Of a stretch of 64,000 nt of DNA, positions 53,675-63,353 are shown piece after piece (positions within the stretch are counted from its first letter, which is position 1; the number at the start of each line of letters is the position of its first letter). Origin of the DNA: Lentzea waywayandensis (lineage in GTDB: Bacteria > Actinomycetota > Actinomycetes > Mycobacteriales > Pseudonocardiaceae); assembly GCF_900115955.1 (NCBI RefSeq), contig NZ_FOYL01000007.1:1-64000 (forward strand). The letters are read 5' to 3'. A program made the translations under genes and the position numbers. A model generated the notes under the pieces. That model saw only the letters and a program-made list of their open reading frames with translations, ran no database searches and was not told where the DNA came from.

Positions 53675-55162
53675 GTGAAAGCATCTCCACCCGTGCACCC
53701 CGATCTTTCTGTTGACCTGTGCGCCCGTTTGCGCGGGGCGTTCGAGACCGCCGGCTACACCGCGGACGGCGTCGTCGAGGCTCTCGGCTCCCAGGCCCAC
53801 TCCGCGCTCGGCCGAGGTGAGCCCGAGCCCGCCCGCCGCGCGAGCAAGGACGCCGGGACGCTCGGCACGTTGATCCGCCTCTTCCTGCTGGGCGACCAGG
53901 AGCCGGAGCAGGACGTCCGCAAGGCGCTCGACGGAGTCGACATCGACGACGCCGTCAGGAACGAGATCCTCACCGTCGACAAGACCGCGGGAGACCTGAA
54001 GGCCGGACTGGACGTGCGGCCGTACGAGGACAACTGGTGGGTCATCGCCGACCTCGACTCCGACCTGCGCGGCAGCGCGGTCCCCGAGGACCACGTGCTC
54101 GGCGTCGGCCACGCGTCCATCAGCCTCGCCCGCGCGACCAAGCGCACGCCGGTCGGCACGCTGCTCGACCTCGGCACCGGCTGCGGCGTCCAGGCGCTGC
54201 ACGCCAGCACGCACGCCGAGCGCATCACCGCGACCGACCTGTCCGAGCGCGCGCTCAGGCTGGCGCAGGGCACGTTCCGCATCAACGGGCTCGACGTGGA
54301 GACGGTGCAGGGCGAGTGGTTCGGCCCGGTCCGCAACCGGCGGTTCGACCAGGTCGTGTGCAACCCGCCGTTCGTCGTCGGCCCGCCGCGCGTGGACTTC
54401 GTCTACCGCGACTCCGGCCTCGGCGGCGACGACGCGTCGGCGCTGGTCATCCGGCAGCTGCCCGCGTTCCTCAACGAGGGCGGCGTCGGCCAGCTGCTCG
54501 CGTCGTGGGTGCATCGCAAGGGTGAGGACTGGGAGGAGCGCGTCTCCAGCTGGCTCCCGCGCGGCGGCATCGACGCGTGGTTCGTGCAGCGCGACATCGC
54601 CGAGCCCGCCCTGTACGTCGGCACGTGGCTCAAGGACGCGGGCGTCGACCCGCGCAGCCCCGAGGGGCGCCAGAAGGCCGCCGCGTGGCTGGACTGGTTC
54701 GAGGAGAACGACGTCCAGGGCGTCGGCTTCGGCTACGTGACGCTGCGGCGCACCGACGAGATGCACTCCCAGGTCATCTGCGAAGACCTGCGCCACGCCT
54801 ACGACGACCCGCTGGGCCCGGAGGCGGCGCGCTGGCTCGACAACGTCGCGTGGCTGCGCGCGAATCCCGACCTGCTGGGCCGGCGGTTCCGGGTCGCCGA
54901 CACCGTGCTGCTCGAAGAGGTGTCCGAGCCGGGCGACGAGGGCTGGCGCAAGGTCGTCGCGCGCCTGCACCGCACCGACGGGCCCGGCTGGCAGCACGAG
55001 GTCGACGAGGCGACGGCGAAGCTCGTCGCCGGTTGCAACGGCTCGCTACCGCTGGAGGACCTGCTCGCGCTGCTCGAGTTCGCTTACGGAGAAATCGATG
55101 CAGAAGCGGCCTTGCCGATCGTTCGTGATCTCATCCGGCACGGAATGTTGATTCCCGCGTGA
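53675..55162 (+). CDS. class I methyltransferase with N-terminal extension (HemK/RsmC-like small domain)
   Basis: A 495-residue protein. An all-helical N-terminal part (about 1-130) precedes a Rossmann methyltransferase domain with SAM motif LLDLGTGCGVQALHAS (about 163-178) and the N6-methylation type motif VVCNPPFVVGPPR (about 228-240), as in enzymes that methylate N6 or N5 amide/amine nitrogens in rRNA, DNA or release factors. A C-terminal region of about 200 residues follows, mostly unassigned. This long form is widespread in actinobacteria near sigB. The substrate is unknown. Its stop overlaps the GTG start of dtd by 4 nt. Confidence 0.87.
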   Translation: MKASPPVHPDLSVDLCARLRGAFETAGYTADGVVEALGSQAHSALGRGEPEPARRASKDAGTLGTLIRLFLLGDQEPEQDVRKALDGVDIDDAVRNEILTVDKTAGDLKAGLDVRPYEDNWWVIADLDSDLRGSAVPEDHVLGVGHASISLARATKRTPVGTLLDLGTGCGVQALHASTHAERITATDLSERALRLAQGTFRINGLDVETVQGEWFGPVRNRRFDQVVCNPPFVVGPPRVDFVYRDSGLGGDDASALVIRQLPAFLNEGGVGQLLASWVHRKGEDWEERVSSWLPRGGIDAWFVQRDIAEPALYVGTWLKDAGVDPRSPEGRQKAAAWLDWFEENDVQGVGFGYVTLRRTDEMHSQVICEDLRHAYDDPLGPEAARWLDNVAWLRANPDLLGRRFRVADTVLLEEVSEPGDEGWRKVVARLHRTDGPGWQHEVDEATAKLVAGCNGSLPLEDLLALLEFAYGEIDAEAALPIVRDLIRHGMLIPA

Positions 55163-55584
55163 AAGCAGTTGTGGCGCGCGTCACAGAAGCGAGTGTCGAA
55201 GTCGAAGGGGCGATCGTCGGCGCGATCGACGAGCCCGGATTGCTGGTGCTGCTCGGCGTCCATCACGACGACACGGCCGAGCACGCTCGCAAAATGGCGC
55301 AGAAGCTGCACGGCCTGCGGATCCTCGACGACGAGCAGTCCTGTGAGTCCACAGGTGCTCCGCTGCTGGTCGTCAGCCAGTTCACCCTCTACGGGGACAC
55401 CCGCAAGGGCCGCCGTCCGTCCTGGACGGCGGCCGCCCGGCCCGAGCACGCGGAACCGTTGGTGAACGCCGTCGTGCAGGAACTACGCCAAAAGGGCGCG
55501 CGCGTCGAAACGGGACGATTCAGAGCCGAGATGAAGGTACGGAGCGTGAACGACGGTCCGTTCACGGTGATCGTCGAGCTCTGA
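55159..55584 (+). CDS. dtd: D-aminoacyl-tRNA deacylase
   Basis: A 141-residue enzyme that removes D-amino acids (and glycine mischarged on tRNA-Ala) from tRNA. The defining motifs SQFTLYGDTRKGRRPS (about 75-90) and NDGPFTVIVEL (C-terminus) are present, and length is typical. GTG start overlapping the methyltransferase stop (GTGA). In mycobacteria dtd also lies close to this region. Confidence 0.95.
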   Translation: MKAVVARVTEASVEVEGAIVGAIDEPGLLVLLGVHHDDTAEHARKMAQKLHGLRILDDEQSCESTGAPLLVVSQFTLYGDTRKGRRPSWTAAARPEHAEPLVNAVVQELRQKGARVETGRFRAEMKVRSVNDGPFTVIVEL

Positions 55585-55662
55585 CTAAACGGTTCTCAGG
55601 CAATCCTCAGATTAGTCGCGCAACCGCTGTGACTGCGATGACGTCTTCAGGTCATGGAAGTC

Positions 55663-55691
55663 GGGAACGAATTCGGAATCGTCTTCGTTAC
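55663..55691 (+). promoter_or_regulatory. candidate ECF-sigma (SigE/SigH/SigR-type) promoter of sigB
   Basis: GGGAAC (55663-55668), a 17-nt spacer, then CGTTAC (55686-55691). This agrees with the GGAAC...GTT promoters read by the stress sigma factors SigE and SigH in mycobacteria, which control sigB there. It lies about 145 nt before the sigB start. The remaining part of 55585-55834 shows no further clear signal. Confidence 0.5.
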
Positions 55692-55834
55692 CCAGGTATC
55701 AGCCAGCTAGCGATGGGATCCCGAGCGGGCCCGCCGCAACCGGCAACCAGGGCGCAGCGCCGCGCCGCCTTGACCGCCACGCGCGACTGTCCTGACCGAC
55801 AGCAGCGTCGCCCGCACCAGGGGGAGGGAGATCC

Positions 55835-56824
55835 ATGACCGTCACGAGGATCTCCGACCGTGAAGTCGGAGAGAACACGCCCACCGTCGTCGAGCACGAA
55901 CTCGACGCGCAAGGACCAGCAGCCGACCTCGTTCGAGTCTACCTGAACGGAATCGGCAAGACCGCGCTCCTCACCGCCGAGGAGGAGGTGGAGCTCGCGA
56001 AGCGCATCGAGGCAGGTGTGTTCGCGCAGCACGTCCTGGAGACGGCCAAGCGCCTCACCCCCACCCGCCGCGACGAGATGGGGGCGCTCGTCCGCGACGG
56101 CCGCCGCGCCAAGGACCACCTGCTCAAGGCCAACCTGCGCCTCGTCGTGTCGCTGGCCAAGCGCTACACGGGCCGTGGCATGCCGCTGCTGGACCTGATC
56201 CAGGAAGGCAACCTGGGCCTGATCCGCGCCGTCGAGAAGTTCGACTACACCAAGGGCTTCAAGTTCTCGACCTACGCGACGTGGTGGATCCGCCAGGCCA
56301 TCACCCGCGGCATGGCCGACCAGGGCCGCACCATCCGCCTCCCCGTCCACCTCGTCGAGCAGGTGAACAAGCTCGCGCGGATCAAGCGCGACCTGCACCA
56401 GACGCTCGGCCGCGAGGCGACGAACGAGGAGCTCGCGAAAGAGGCCGGGCTCAACCCGGACAAGGTCGCCGACCTGCTCGACCACGCGCGTGACCCGGTA
56501 TCGCTCGACATGCCGGTCGGCACGGAGGAGGACGCTCCCCTCGGTGACTTCATCGAGGACTCGGACGCCACCGACGCCGAGAGCGCCGTCATCTCCGGGC
56601 TGTTGCAGGACGACCTGCGCCGCGTTCTCGCGACGCTGGAGCCGCGCGAGCAGGCCGTGATCCGGCTGCGCTACGGCCTCGAGGACGGCCAGCCGCGCAC
56701 CCTCGACCAGATCGGCAAGCGGTTCGGCCTGTCGCGTGAGCGGGTGCGTCAGATCGAGCGCGAGGTCATGTCCAAGCTCCGTCAGGGCGAACGCGCTGCG
56801 AAGCTGCGGGCCTACGCCTCGTAG
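55835..56824 (+). CDS. sigB: primary-like (group 2) RNA polymerase sigma factor
   Basis: A 329-residue sigma factor close to SigA but with only a short N-terminal extension. Region 1.2 PAADLVRVYLNGIGKTALLT, region 2 LIQEGNLGLIRAVEKF and YATWWIRQAITRGMADQ, region 3, and region 4.2 TLDQIGKRFGLSRERVRQIE. The closing KLRQGERAAKLRAYAS is characteristic of mycobacterial SigB. A GGGGGAGGGAG ribosome site precedes the ATG by about 5 nt. SigB-type factors serve stationary phase and stress, and largely overlap with SigA in promoter use. An upstream site fits control by an ECF sigma factor. Confidence 0.95.
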   Translation: MTVTRISDREVGENTPTVVEHELDAQGPAADLVRVYLNGIGKTALLTAEEEVELAKRIEAGVFAQHVLETAKRLTPTRRDEMGALVRDGRRAKDHLLKANLRLVVSLAKRYTGRGMPLLDLIQEGNLGLIRAVEKFDYTKGFKFSTYATWWIRQAITRGMADQGRTIRLPVHLVEQVNKLARIKRDLHQTLGREATNEELAKEAGLNPDKVADLLDHARDPVSLDMPVGTEEDAPLGDFIEDSDATDAESAVISGLLQDDLRRVLATLEPREQAVIRLRYGLEDGQPRTLDQIGKRFGLSRERVRQIEREVMSKLRQGERAAKLRAYAS

Positions 56825-56943
56825 TCCCTGAAGTCGTCACGGTCAGGTTTCACCTGTCCGGCAGTATTGACTTGTGACTCAACTCACGGCACGGTCGGGC
56901 GTTACCAGAGCCACGCGACGCCCGTCGTGAGTCGGGTTAGCAC

Positions 56944-56993
56944 GCGAAGGAAGGTCGGGACGGCCGGGGGCCGCCCCGGCCTTCCGCGTTCGC
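56944..56993 (+). terminator. hairpin downstream of sigB
   Basis: GCGAAGGAAGG (56944-56954) pairs with CCTTCCGCGTTCGC (56980-56993, one small bulge), and CGGG/CCCG and GGCC/GGCC pair inside. About 120 nt after the sigB stop; no T-tract follows, so it could be a tractless terminator or an element in the fumarase leader. Confidence 0.5.
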
Positions 56994-57107
56994 GGGCCCT
57001 GCGAGGAACACGGTTGCGAAGAACACGGTGGACGGGGACCAGTACGTCCCTTTGATGGCGGTACGGTTTTCTGATCCGAACTGCACACCGTTGGAGTTGT
57101 GTACCCC

Positions 57108-58763
<1,656 letters not shown>

Positions 58764-58775
58764 ACCTTCTCACCA

Positions 58776-58825
58776 ACGACAGCAGGACGGCGCACGCGAG
58801 GGCAGGGTGCGCCGTCCTGCGTCGT
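58776..58825. terminator. bidirectional terminator after fumarase
   Basis: GCAGGACGGCGCAC (58782-58795) pairs with GTGCGCCGTCCTGC (58807-58820), extended outside by ACGAC/GTCGT. It lies between the convergent fumarase and lipoprotein genes. Confidence 0.82.
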
Positions 58826-58832
58826 CTACGCG

Positions 58833-59369
58833 TCAGCCGGTTTCCTCGCGGGACTCGAGCACCAGGCGGCGGTTGCCCAGCGGCGCGTCCAGGCGGACGG
58901 TCAGTGGCACCTGACGGACCTCCTGGGTGCACACGGTGCCGGGGGGCTGCTTGGTGATCGTGACCAGCGTGATCTGGACGATGTCGGCCGACTGGCCGGT
59001 GATCTCGGCGCGGGCCTCCTTGCAGCCGCCGCCGACGCCGAAGACCTGCACGTCACGGCCGTCGCCGAACACGTAGGCCTCGTCGCGGTAGGTGTCTGAC
59101 AACGATGTCGTGTCGACCTTCTCCTTCGCCACGGGCGTGACGTTGGGCGGGACGACGGGCTTCTCCTCCGAGATCGAGACCGGAGGCTGGACGGGCGCGG
59201 TGGGGTTCCCGCCCGACGAGCCCGTGCCGGGGGTGCCGCTCGAACCGGGCGCGGTCGTGCCCGTGGGCGACCCGCCCGACGAGCTGGAGCCGGGCGCGCC
59301 GGACTGCGTGCCGGACGAGCAACCGACGAGCACGACGGCGAGAGCAACGGCAGCGACGGCGTTTCTCAT
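58833..59369 (-). CDS. predicted lipoprotein, paralogue 1
   Basis: A 178-residue exported lipoprotein. Signal peptide MRNAVAAVALAVVLVGCSSG with lipobox LVGC (Cys17), then a long low-complexity tether of Gly/Ser/Pro/Thr (about 18-75). A C-terminal domain (about 95-178) follows with VFGVGGGCKEARAEI, CTQEVRQVPLTVRLDAPLG and closing VLESREETG. Two domain cysteines probably form a disulfide. I start at the ATG at 59369, which has GAGG 9 nt upstream. The neighbouring gene at 59506 encodes a paralogue with the same pattern. Function unknown; such tethered domains often act in envelope processes. Confidence 0.8.
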   Translation of the reverse strand: MRNAVAAVALAVVLVGCSSGTQSGAPGSSSSGGSPTGTTAPGSSGTPGTGSSGGNPTAPVQPPVSISEEKPVVPPNVTPVAKEKVDTTSLSDTYRDEAYVFGDGRDVQVFGVGGGCKEARAEITGQSADIVQITLVTITKQPPGTVCTQEVRQVPLTVRLDAPLGNRRLVLESREETG

Positions 59370-59440
59370 GCGGTCCATCCTCGCAAACCGGGACACGAAG
59401 TCCCTGTCAAATGTCCTGCGACCTGTCCGGTCGAACTTTC

Positions 59441-59488
59441 ACCGCGAAGAAAAGAGGTACCCGGCCGACGGGGCAGATGCCGGCCGGG
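59441..59488 (-). terminator. intrinsic terminator between the two lipoprotein genes
   Basis: CCCGGCCG (59460-59467) pairs with CGGCCGGG (59481-59488). On the minus strand TACCTCTTTTCTTCGC follows. It should end the transcript of the lipoprotein gene at 59506. Confidence 0.7.
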
Positions 59489-59505
59489 CACCGTGGGAGG
59501 AAGGT

Positions 59506-59976
59506 CTACTTCTGTTCCTGCCGCGACGTCAGCGCGACCGTGCGCTCACCAAGGGGCTCGGAGAGCTGCACCGTCAGCGGAGGGAAGCGGATGTCCATAG
59601 TGCACATCTGCTTGGTCAGCGGCAGCGTCTCGAGCAGCTCGATCTTCACCGTGGAAGCGTTCTGCTCCAGCACGGACGCGCTCGCCTTGCCGCATCCGCC
59701 CTCCTGGGCGACGACTCCGACGGTCTTCCCGTCGCCCTGCGTCCACACGGTGCGCGGATGGTCCGGCGCCAGACCGTTGGCATCGAGCTTCGTCACGGGT
59801 TTGCCGTCCGGCGGCACTTCTCCTGGCGCGACGTTCGGGGGCAGCTCGGAAGGTGAGGTGGCGGTCGGCAACTCCTGACCGCCACCTGCTCCAGTGCCCG
59901 CGTTCTGCGCACTGCCACAGGCCGAGATGACCAGCAGCAGGACGCCAGTGCCAACTACGGTTCCTATGTGCCTCAT
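59506..59976 (-). CDS. predicted lipoprotein, paralogue 2
   Basis: A 156-residue exported lipoprotein with lipobox LVISAC (Cys about 20) and a Gly/Pro-rich tether. A C-terminal domain contains VGVVAQEGGCGKASASVLEQ, MCTMDIRFPPLTVQLSEPLG and closing VALTSRQEQK. The pattern of two cysteines, PLTVxLxxPLG and SRxE matches the neighbour at 58833, so the two arose by duplication, although a terminator separates them. Function unknown. Confidence 0.8.
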   Translation of the reverse strand: MRHIGTVVGTGVLLLVISACGSAQNAGTGAGGGQELPTATSPSELPPNVAPGEVPPDGKPVTKLDANGLAPDHPRTVWTQGDGKTVGVVAQEGGCGKASASVLEQNASTVKIELLETLPLTKQMCTMDIRFPPLTVQLSEPLGERTVALTSRQEQK

Positions 59977-60041
59977 GTTCAGAGGACGGAACCGCGCTCA
60001 CAACGGGTTGCAGTGACTTACCTTCACAGTTAGCGGTCCAG

Positions 60042-61172
60042 TTAGCGGCTAACGGCCGTTACAGCCTCTCGCAAAGCTTCCAACCGGGCCGAGGACGCAA
60101 GACCACCGTGGTAGAGGTGGAACTCCTCCACACCGGCGTCCAGGTACGTGAGCCACTCCTTCGACAACGCAGCACCGTCGGCCGGCTTCGGCGGCAACCC
60201 CAGCACGTACGCGGCGATCCGCGTGTCCGGGGCGACGGCACGAAGAGCCTCGATGCCGGGGACGGCGATCTCCGGGCCTGGCCAGCACATCGTCGTCAGG
60301 ACGTCGACGTCGGCGTCGACTCCCCCGGCCACGGTCGCGAACGGCCCAGTGCCCCAAGGGTCCGCCGTCACGTGCATGCCGATCCGGATCGAAGGCGCCG
60401 CCGTACGAATCTCGCCGACCAGCCTCTGCCGCAACGACCGCACAACGCTGGCGCGCACAGCCTGAACGTTCTCCGCGAGAGCGCCCAGCGCTTCCTCGAC
60501 GCTGGACGCCCCGCGATCGACCCCGGCCCGGACCGCTTCACGCAGGGCATCCGGGTCGGCGTACAGGGCGGTGCAGGCAGAGCAGAAGCACAGCGACAAC
60601 AGCTTCTGCTGCACCGCGTTCCAGTCCGTGCCGTCGGTCTTCTCGTGGTGCCCGCCGTGGAAGAACCCCAGCGGCCCGCAGGCCTCCAGGATGATCCCGT
60701 CCGGCGCGCCGAGCTCCAGCACCTCCGACACCAGCACCGACGCGTACTCGACGACGTCGGGCTGCGCGGTGCACAACGCGTACGGGTAGCGATCCCCGAA
60801 CGCGTTCACCACGGTCACATCGGGATGCAGGTCGCCCAGCCGCGAGTTGTGCGTCAGCACGGTCCACGCGTACACGGGAAGTCCCGCGGCACGAACCAAA
60901 GCCGCCGCGGCACCGAACGAGTCGGAACCGTCCACCCAGGACGGTTCCGCGGGCACCAGCCGGCCGTACTTCTCCGAACGCACCGGCAGGTAGAACGCCG
61001 CGTGCCGCGCGTCGACCATTCGATGCGAAGGGTGCAGCGGCGTCGCGGCCCGCACGGTGTGATACGACGCGGCGACGGCGATCGCGTCGACGCCGAGCTC
61101 CTGATACCGCGCGACGGCCTCAGGGTCTCCGATCAGGTCCCACGGATAGGCGTGGACAACCGACTTCACCAC
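60042..61172 (-). CDS. uncharacterised protein of the glucarate operon, probable TIM-barrel enzyme
   Basis: A 376-residue cytoplasmic protein that I do not recognise. Its layout (alternating strands and helices; VHAYPWDLIGDPEAVARYQE at the start, VYAWTVLTHNSRLGDLHPDV, GIILEACGPLGFFHGGHHEK, IAAYVLGLPPKP, EEFHLYHGGLASSARLEAL) suggests a (beta/alpha)8 barrel like family-10-type glycosidase relatives. A CFCSAC motif near residue 197 could bind metal. Acid/base candidates are the Glu in LEACG and in EFHLYH. The start (GTG 61172 or 61169) overlaps the gudD stop, so it is translationally coupled and probably acts on the same sugar acid or on its glycosidic precursor. Confidence 0.6.
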   Translation of the reverse strand: MVKSVVHAYPWDLIGDPEAVARYQELGVDAIAVAASYHTVRAATPLHPSHRMVDARHAAFYLPVRSEKYGRLVPAEPSWVDGSDSFGAAAALVRAAGLPVYAWTVLTHNSRLGDLHPDVTVVNAFGDRYPYALCTAQPDVVEYASVLVSEVLELGAPDGIILEACGPLGFFHGGHHEKTDGTDWNAVQQKLLSLCFCSACTALYADPDALREAVRAGVDRGASSVEEALGALAENVQAVRASVVRSLRQRLVGEIRTAAPSIRIGMHVTADPWGTGPFATVAGGVDADVDVLTTMCWPGPEIAVPGIEALRAVAPDTRIAAYVLGLPPKPADGAALSKEWLTYLDAGVEEFHLYHGGLASSARLEALREAVTAVSR

Positions 61173-62425
61173 CGGGGACGCTTCCTCTCGTAGCTCGGGT
61201 CGAACTTCTGCATGTAGCCCGTGTCGTCACGAGACGTGATGCCACAACGAACGTAGTTCTCGGCCATGCGCGCCAACGCGTCACGATCCAGCGTCACACC
61301 GAGACCAGGCGTGACGGGCACCGGCACCGCACCATCCACAAAGGACAGCACGCCGGGCTCCACGACCTCGTCCGCCGCGTTCCACGGGTAGTGCGTGTCG
61401 CACGCGTAGTTCAGGTTCGGTGTCGCCGCCGCCAGGTGCGTCATCGCGGCCAGTGAGATGCCGAGGTGCGAGTTCGAGTGCATCGACAGGCCGATGCCGA
61501 AGGTCTGGCAGATCATCCCCAGCTGACGCGACCGCTGCAGACCGCCCCAGTAGTGGTGATCGGACAGGAGCACCTGCACGGCGTCCTGCTCCACCGAAGG
61601 CTTGAGGTGCTCGAACGCGACCACGCACATGTTGGTGGCCAACGGCATCGGCGCCTTCGCGGCCACCTCCGCCATCCCGGAGATCTCCGGCGTCGGATCC
61701 TCCAGGTACTCCAGCACGCCGTCGAGCTCCTCGGCGACCTTCAGCGACGTCGCCGACGACCAGGCCGCGTTCGGGTCCAGCCGCAGCGGGTGGTCCGGGA
61801 ACGCCTCGCGCAGAGCGCGGATCGCCTCGATCTCCTGCTCCGGCGGGAAGACGCCGCCCTTGAGCTTGATCGACCCGAACCCGTACCGCGAGATCATCTT
61901 GGTCGCCTGCGCCACGATGCCGGCGGGGTCGATCGCCTCGCCCCACTCGTCCGGCTCGGCGCCGGGATGCCCGTCCCACTTGTAGAACAGGTACGCCGAG
62001 TACGGGACGGCGGAACGCACCGCACCGCCCAGCAGGTCGTGCACCGGACGCCCGAGCGCCCTGCCCTGGATGTCCAGGCAGGCGACCTCGAACGGCGAGT
62101 ACACGCGGTCGACGGTGCTCTCCGCCGTGATCTTCCCGGTCAGGCCGTGCTTGTCCTGGCCTGCCTTGCCGCCGAGAACGGCGGAGACCCGCGCGTGCAT
62201 CTCGTTCAACGCGAACACGTCGAGGCCGATCAGGGAGTCCACAACGGACCTTGAGCGCTCCAGGTGCCCAAGGTCGCCGTAGGTCTCCCCCAGCCCCGAG
62301 ATGCCCTCGTCGGTGTGCACCTCGACGATGGTGCGCAGCGCCCACGGCTCGTGGACGCCGGCCGAGTTCAGCAGCGGCGGGTCCCGGAACGCGATCGGTG
62401 TCAGAACAATCTCGGTGATCTTCAT
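61166..62425 (-). CDS. gudD: glucarate dehydratase (enolase superfamily)
   Basis: A 419-residue enzyme that dehydrates D-glucarate (and possibly L-idarate) to 5-dehydro-4-deoxyglucarate. Active-site residues expected from the E. coli enzyme are visible: the KxK pair in FGSIKLKGG, Asp in LRLDPNAAW, Glu in YLEDPTPEI, Asn in LATNMCVVAFEH, the catalytic His in LSMHSNSHLGIS and Asp in CDTHYPW. The N-terminal capping domain begins MKITEIVLTPIAFRDPPLLN. It lies 13 nt after kdgD and overlaps the unknown gene downstream. Confidence 0.92.
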   Translation of the reverse strand: MKITEIVLTPIAFRDPPLLNSAGVHEPWALRTIVEVHTDEGISGLGETYGDLGHLERSRSVVDSLIGLDVFALNEMHARVSAVLGGKAGQDKHGLTGKITAESTVDRVYSPFEVACLDIQGRALGRPVHDLLGGAVRSAVPYSAYLFYKWDGHPGAEPDEWGEAIDPAGIVAQATKMISRYGFGSIKLKGGVFPPEQEIEAIRALREAFPDHPLRLDPNAAWSSATSLKVAEELDGVLEYLEDPTPEISGMAEVAAKAPMPLATNMCVVAFEHLKPSVEQDAVQVLLSDHHYWGGLQRSRQLGMICQTFGIGLSMHSNSHLGISLAAMTHLAAATPNLNYACDTHYPWNAADEVVEPGVLSFVDGAVPVPVTPGLGVTLDRDALARMAENYVRCGITSRDDTGYMQKFDPSYERKRPRW

Positions 62426-62438
62426 TCCGAACGCCCTC

Positions 62439-63353
62439 TCAGCTCAGCAGAGCCTTGCCCGCAGCGATGATCTTGTCGAGAGCGGCCAGGTGCTCGTCCA
62501 ACGGGTCGATCAACGGCGGCCGCACACCGCCCACCTCGAGTCCGTTCGCGCGCACCGCGGCCTTCACCAGGGCGACCGCGTAGCCGGGAACCTTGTCCCG
62601 CAGCTCGACCAGAGGCTTGTAGAACTCGTAGAGGAAGCGGTTCACCAGCTCGGTGTCGCCGGACTGCACGGCGTTGTAGAAGCCGATCGAGATCTCCGGC
62701 GCGAAGCAGAACACCGCCGACGAGTACAGCTCGACGCCGATGCCCCGGTACGCGAGCTGGGTCATCTCCGCGGTCGGCAGGCCGTTGAAGAACTGGAACG
62801 GCTTGTCAACGTTGGCACGAACCGACAGCACGATCCGCTGCATCTGGTCGAGGTCGCCGATGCCGTCCTTGAAGCCCACGACGTTCGGGATCCGCGCGAC
62901 CTCGACGGCGGTCTCCGGCGTGAACCGCGCGTTGTTGCGCTGGTACACGATGATCGGCAGCTCGGTGACGCCGGCGACCTCGGCCACGTACCGCACGAGT
63001 CCGGCGGCCGGGTTGGTCACCAGGTACGGCGGGAGCAGCAGGATGCCCTGCGCACCGGCGCGTTCCGCCGCCTGCACGAACTGCTTGGTCGCGACGACCG
63101 AGCCGCCCGCGCCGGCGAACACCGGCACCTTGCCCGCGGTCGCCTCGACCGCGACGGCCACCGCCCGCTCGAACTCCTCCAGCCCCAGGGCGTGGAACTC
63201 GCCGGTGCCGCAGGCGGCGAACACCGCGCCCGGCCCGGCGGAGACACCGTGCTTGACGTGCTCGGCGAGCACGTCGTACGCGATGTTCCCCTCGCTGTCG
63301 AACGGGGTCACCGGAAAGAACAGCACACCATCGAGTTGCATAACCAGACTCAT
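62439..63353 (-). CDS. kdgD: 5-dehydro-4-deoxyglucarate dehydratase
   Basis: A 304-residue class I aldolase-fold enzyme (dihydrodipicolinate-synthase family) that converts 5-dehydro-4-deoxyglucarate to 2-oxoglutarate semialdehyde with loss of water and CO2. The Schiff-base lysine lies in NVVGFKDGIGD, the Tyr in IIVYQRNN, and the glucarate-branch motif in CGTGEFHALGLEEF. Together with gudD it leads from glucarate to 2-oxoglutarate, the oxidative route without pyruvate. Its ATG overlaps the permease stop by 4 nt (ATGA). Confidence 0.93.
   Translation of the reverse strand: MSLVMQLDGVLFFPVTPFDSEGNIAYDVLAEHVKHGVSAGPGAVFAACGTGEFHALGLEEFERAVAVAVEATAGKVPVFAGAGGSVVATKQFVQAAERAGAQGILLLPPYLVTNPAAGLVRYVAEVAGVTELPIIVYQRNNARFTPETAVEVARIPNVVGFKDGIGDLDQMQRIVLSVRANVDKPFQFFNGLPTAEMTQLAYRGIGVELYSSAVFCFAPEISIGFYNAVQSGDTELVNRFLYEFYKPLVELRDKVPGYAVALVKAAVRANGLEVGGVRPPLIDPLDEHLAALDKIIAAGKALLS

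Noticed and set aside
60027..60048. Direct repeat CAGTTAGCGG, two copies 2 bases apart
   Set aside because: The second copy overlaps the stop codon of the gene at 60042, and two short copies can arise by chance; no place in a promoter for the flanking genes.
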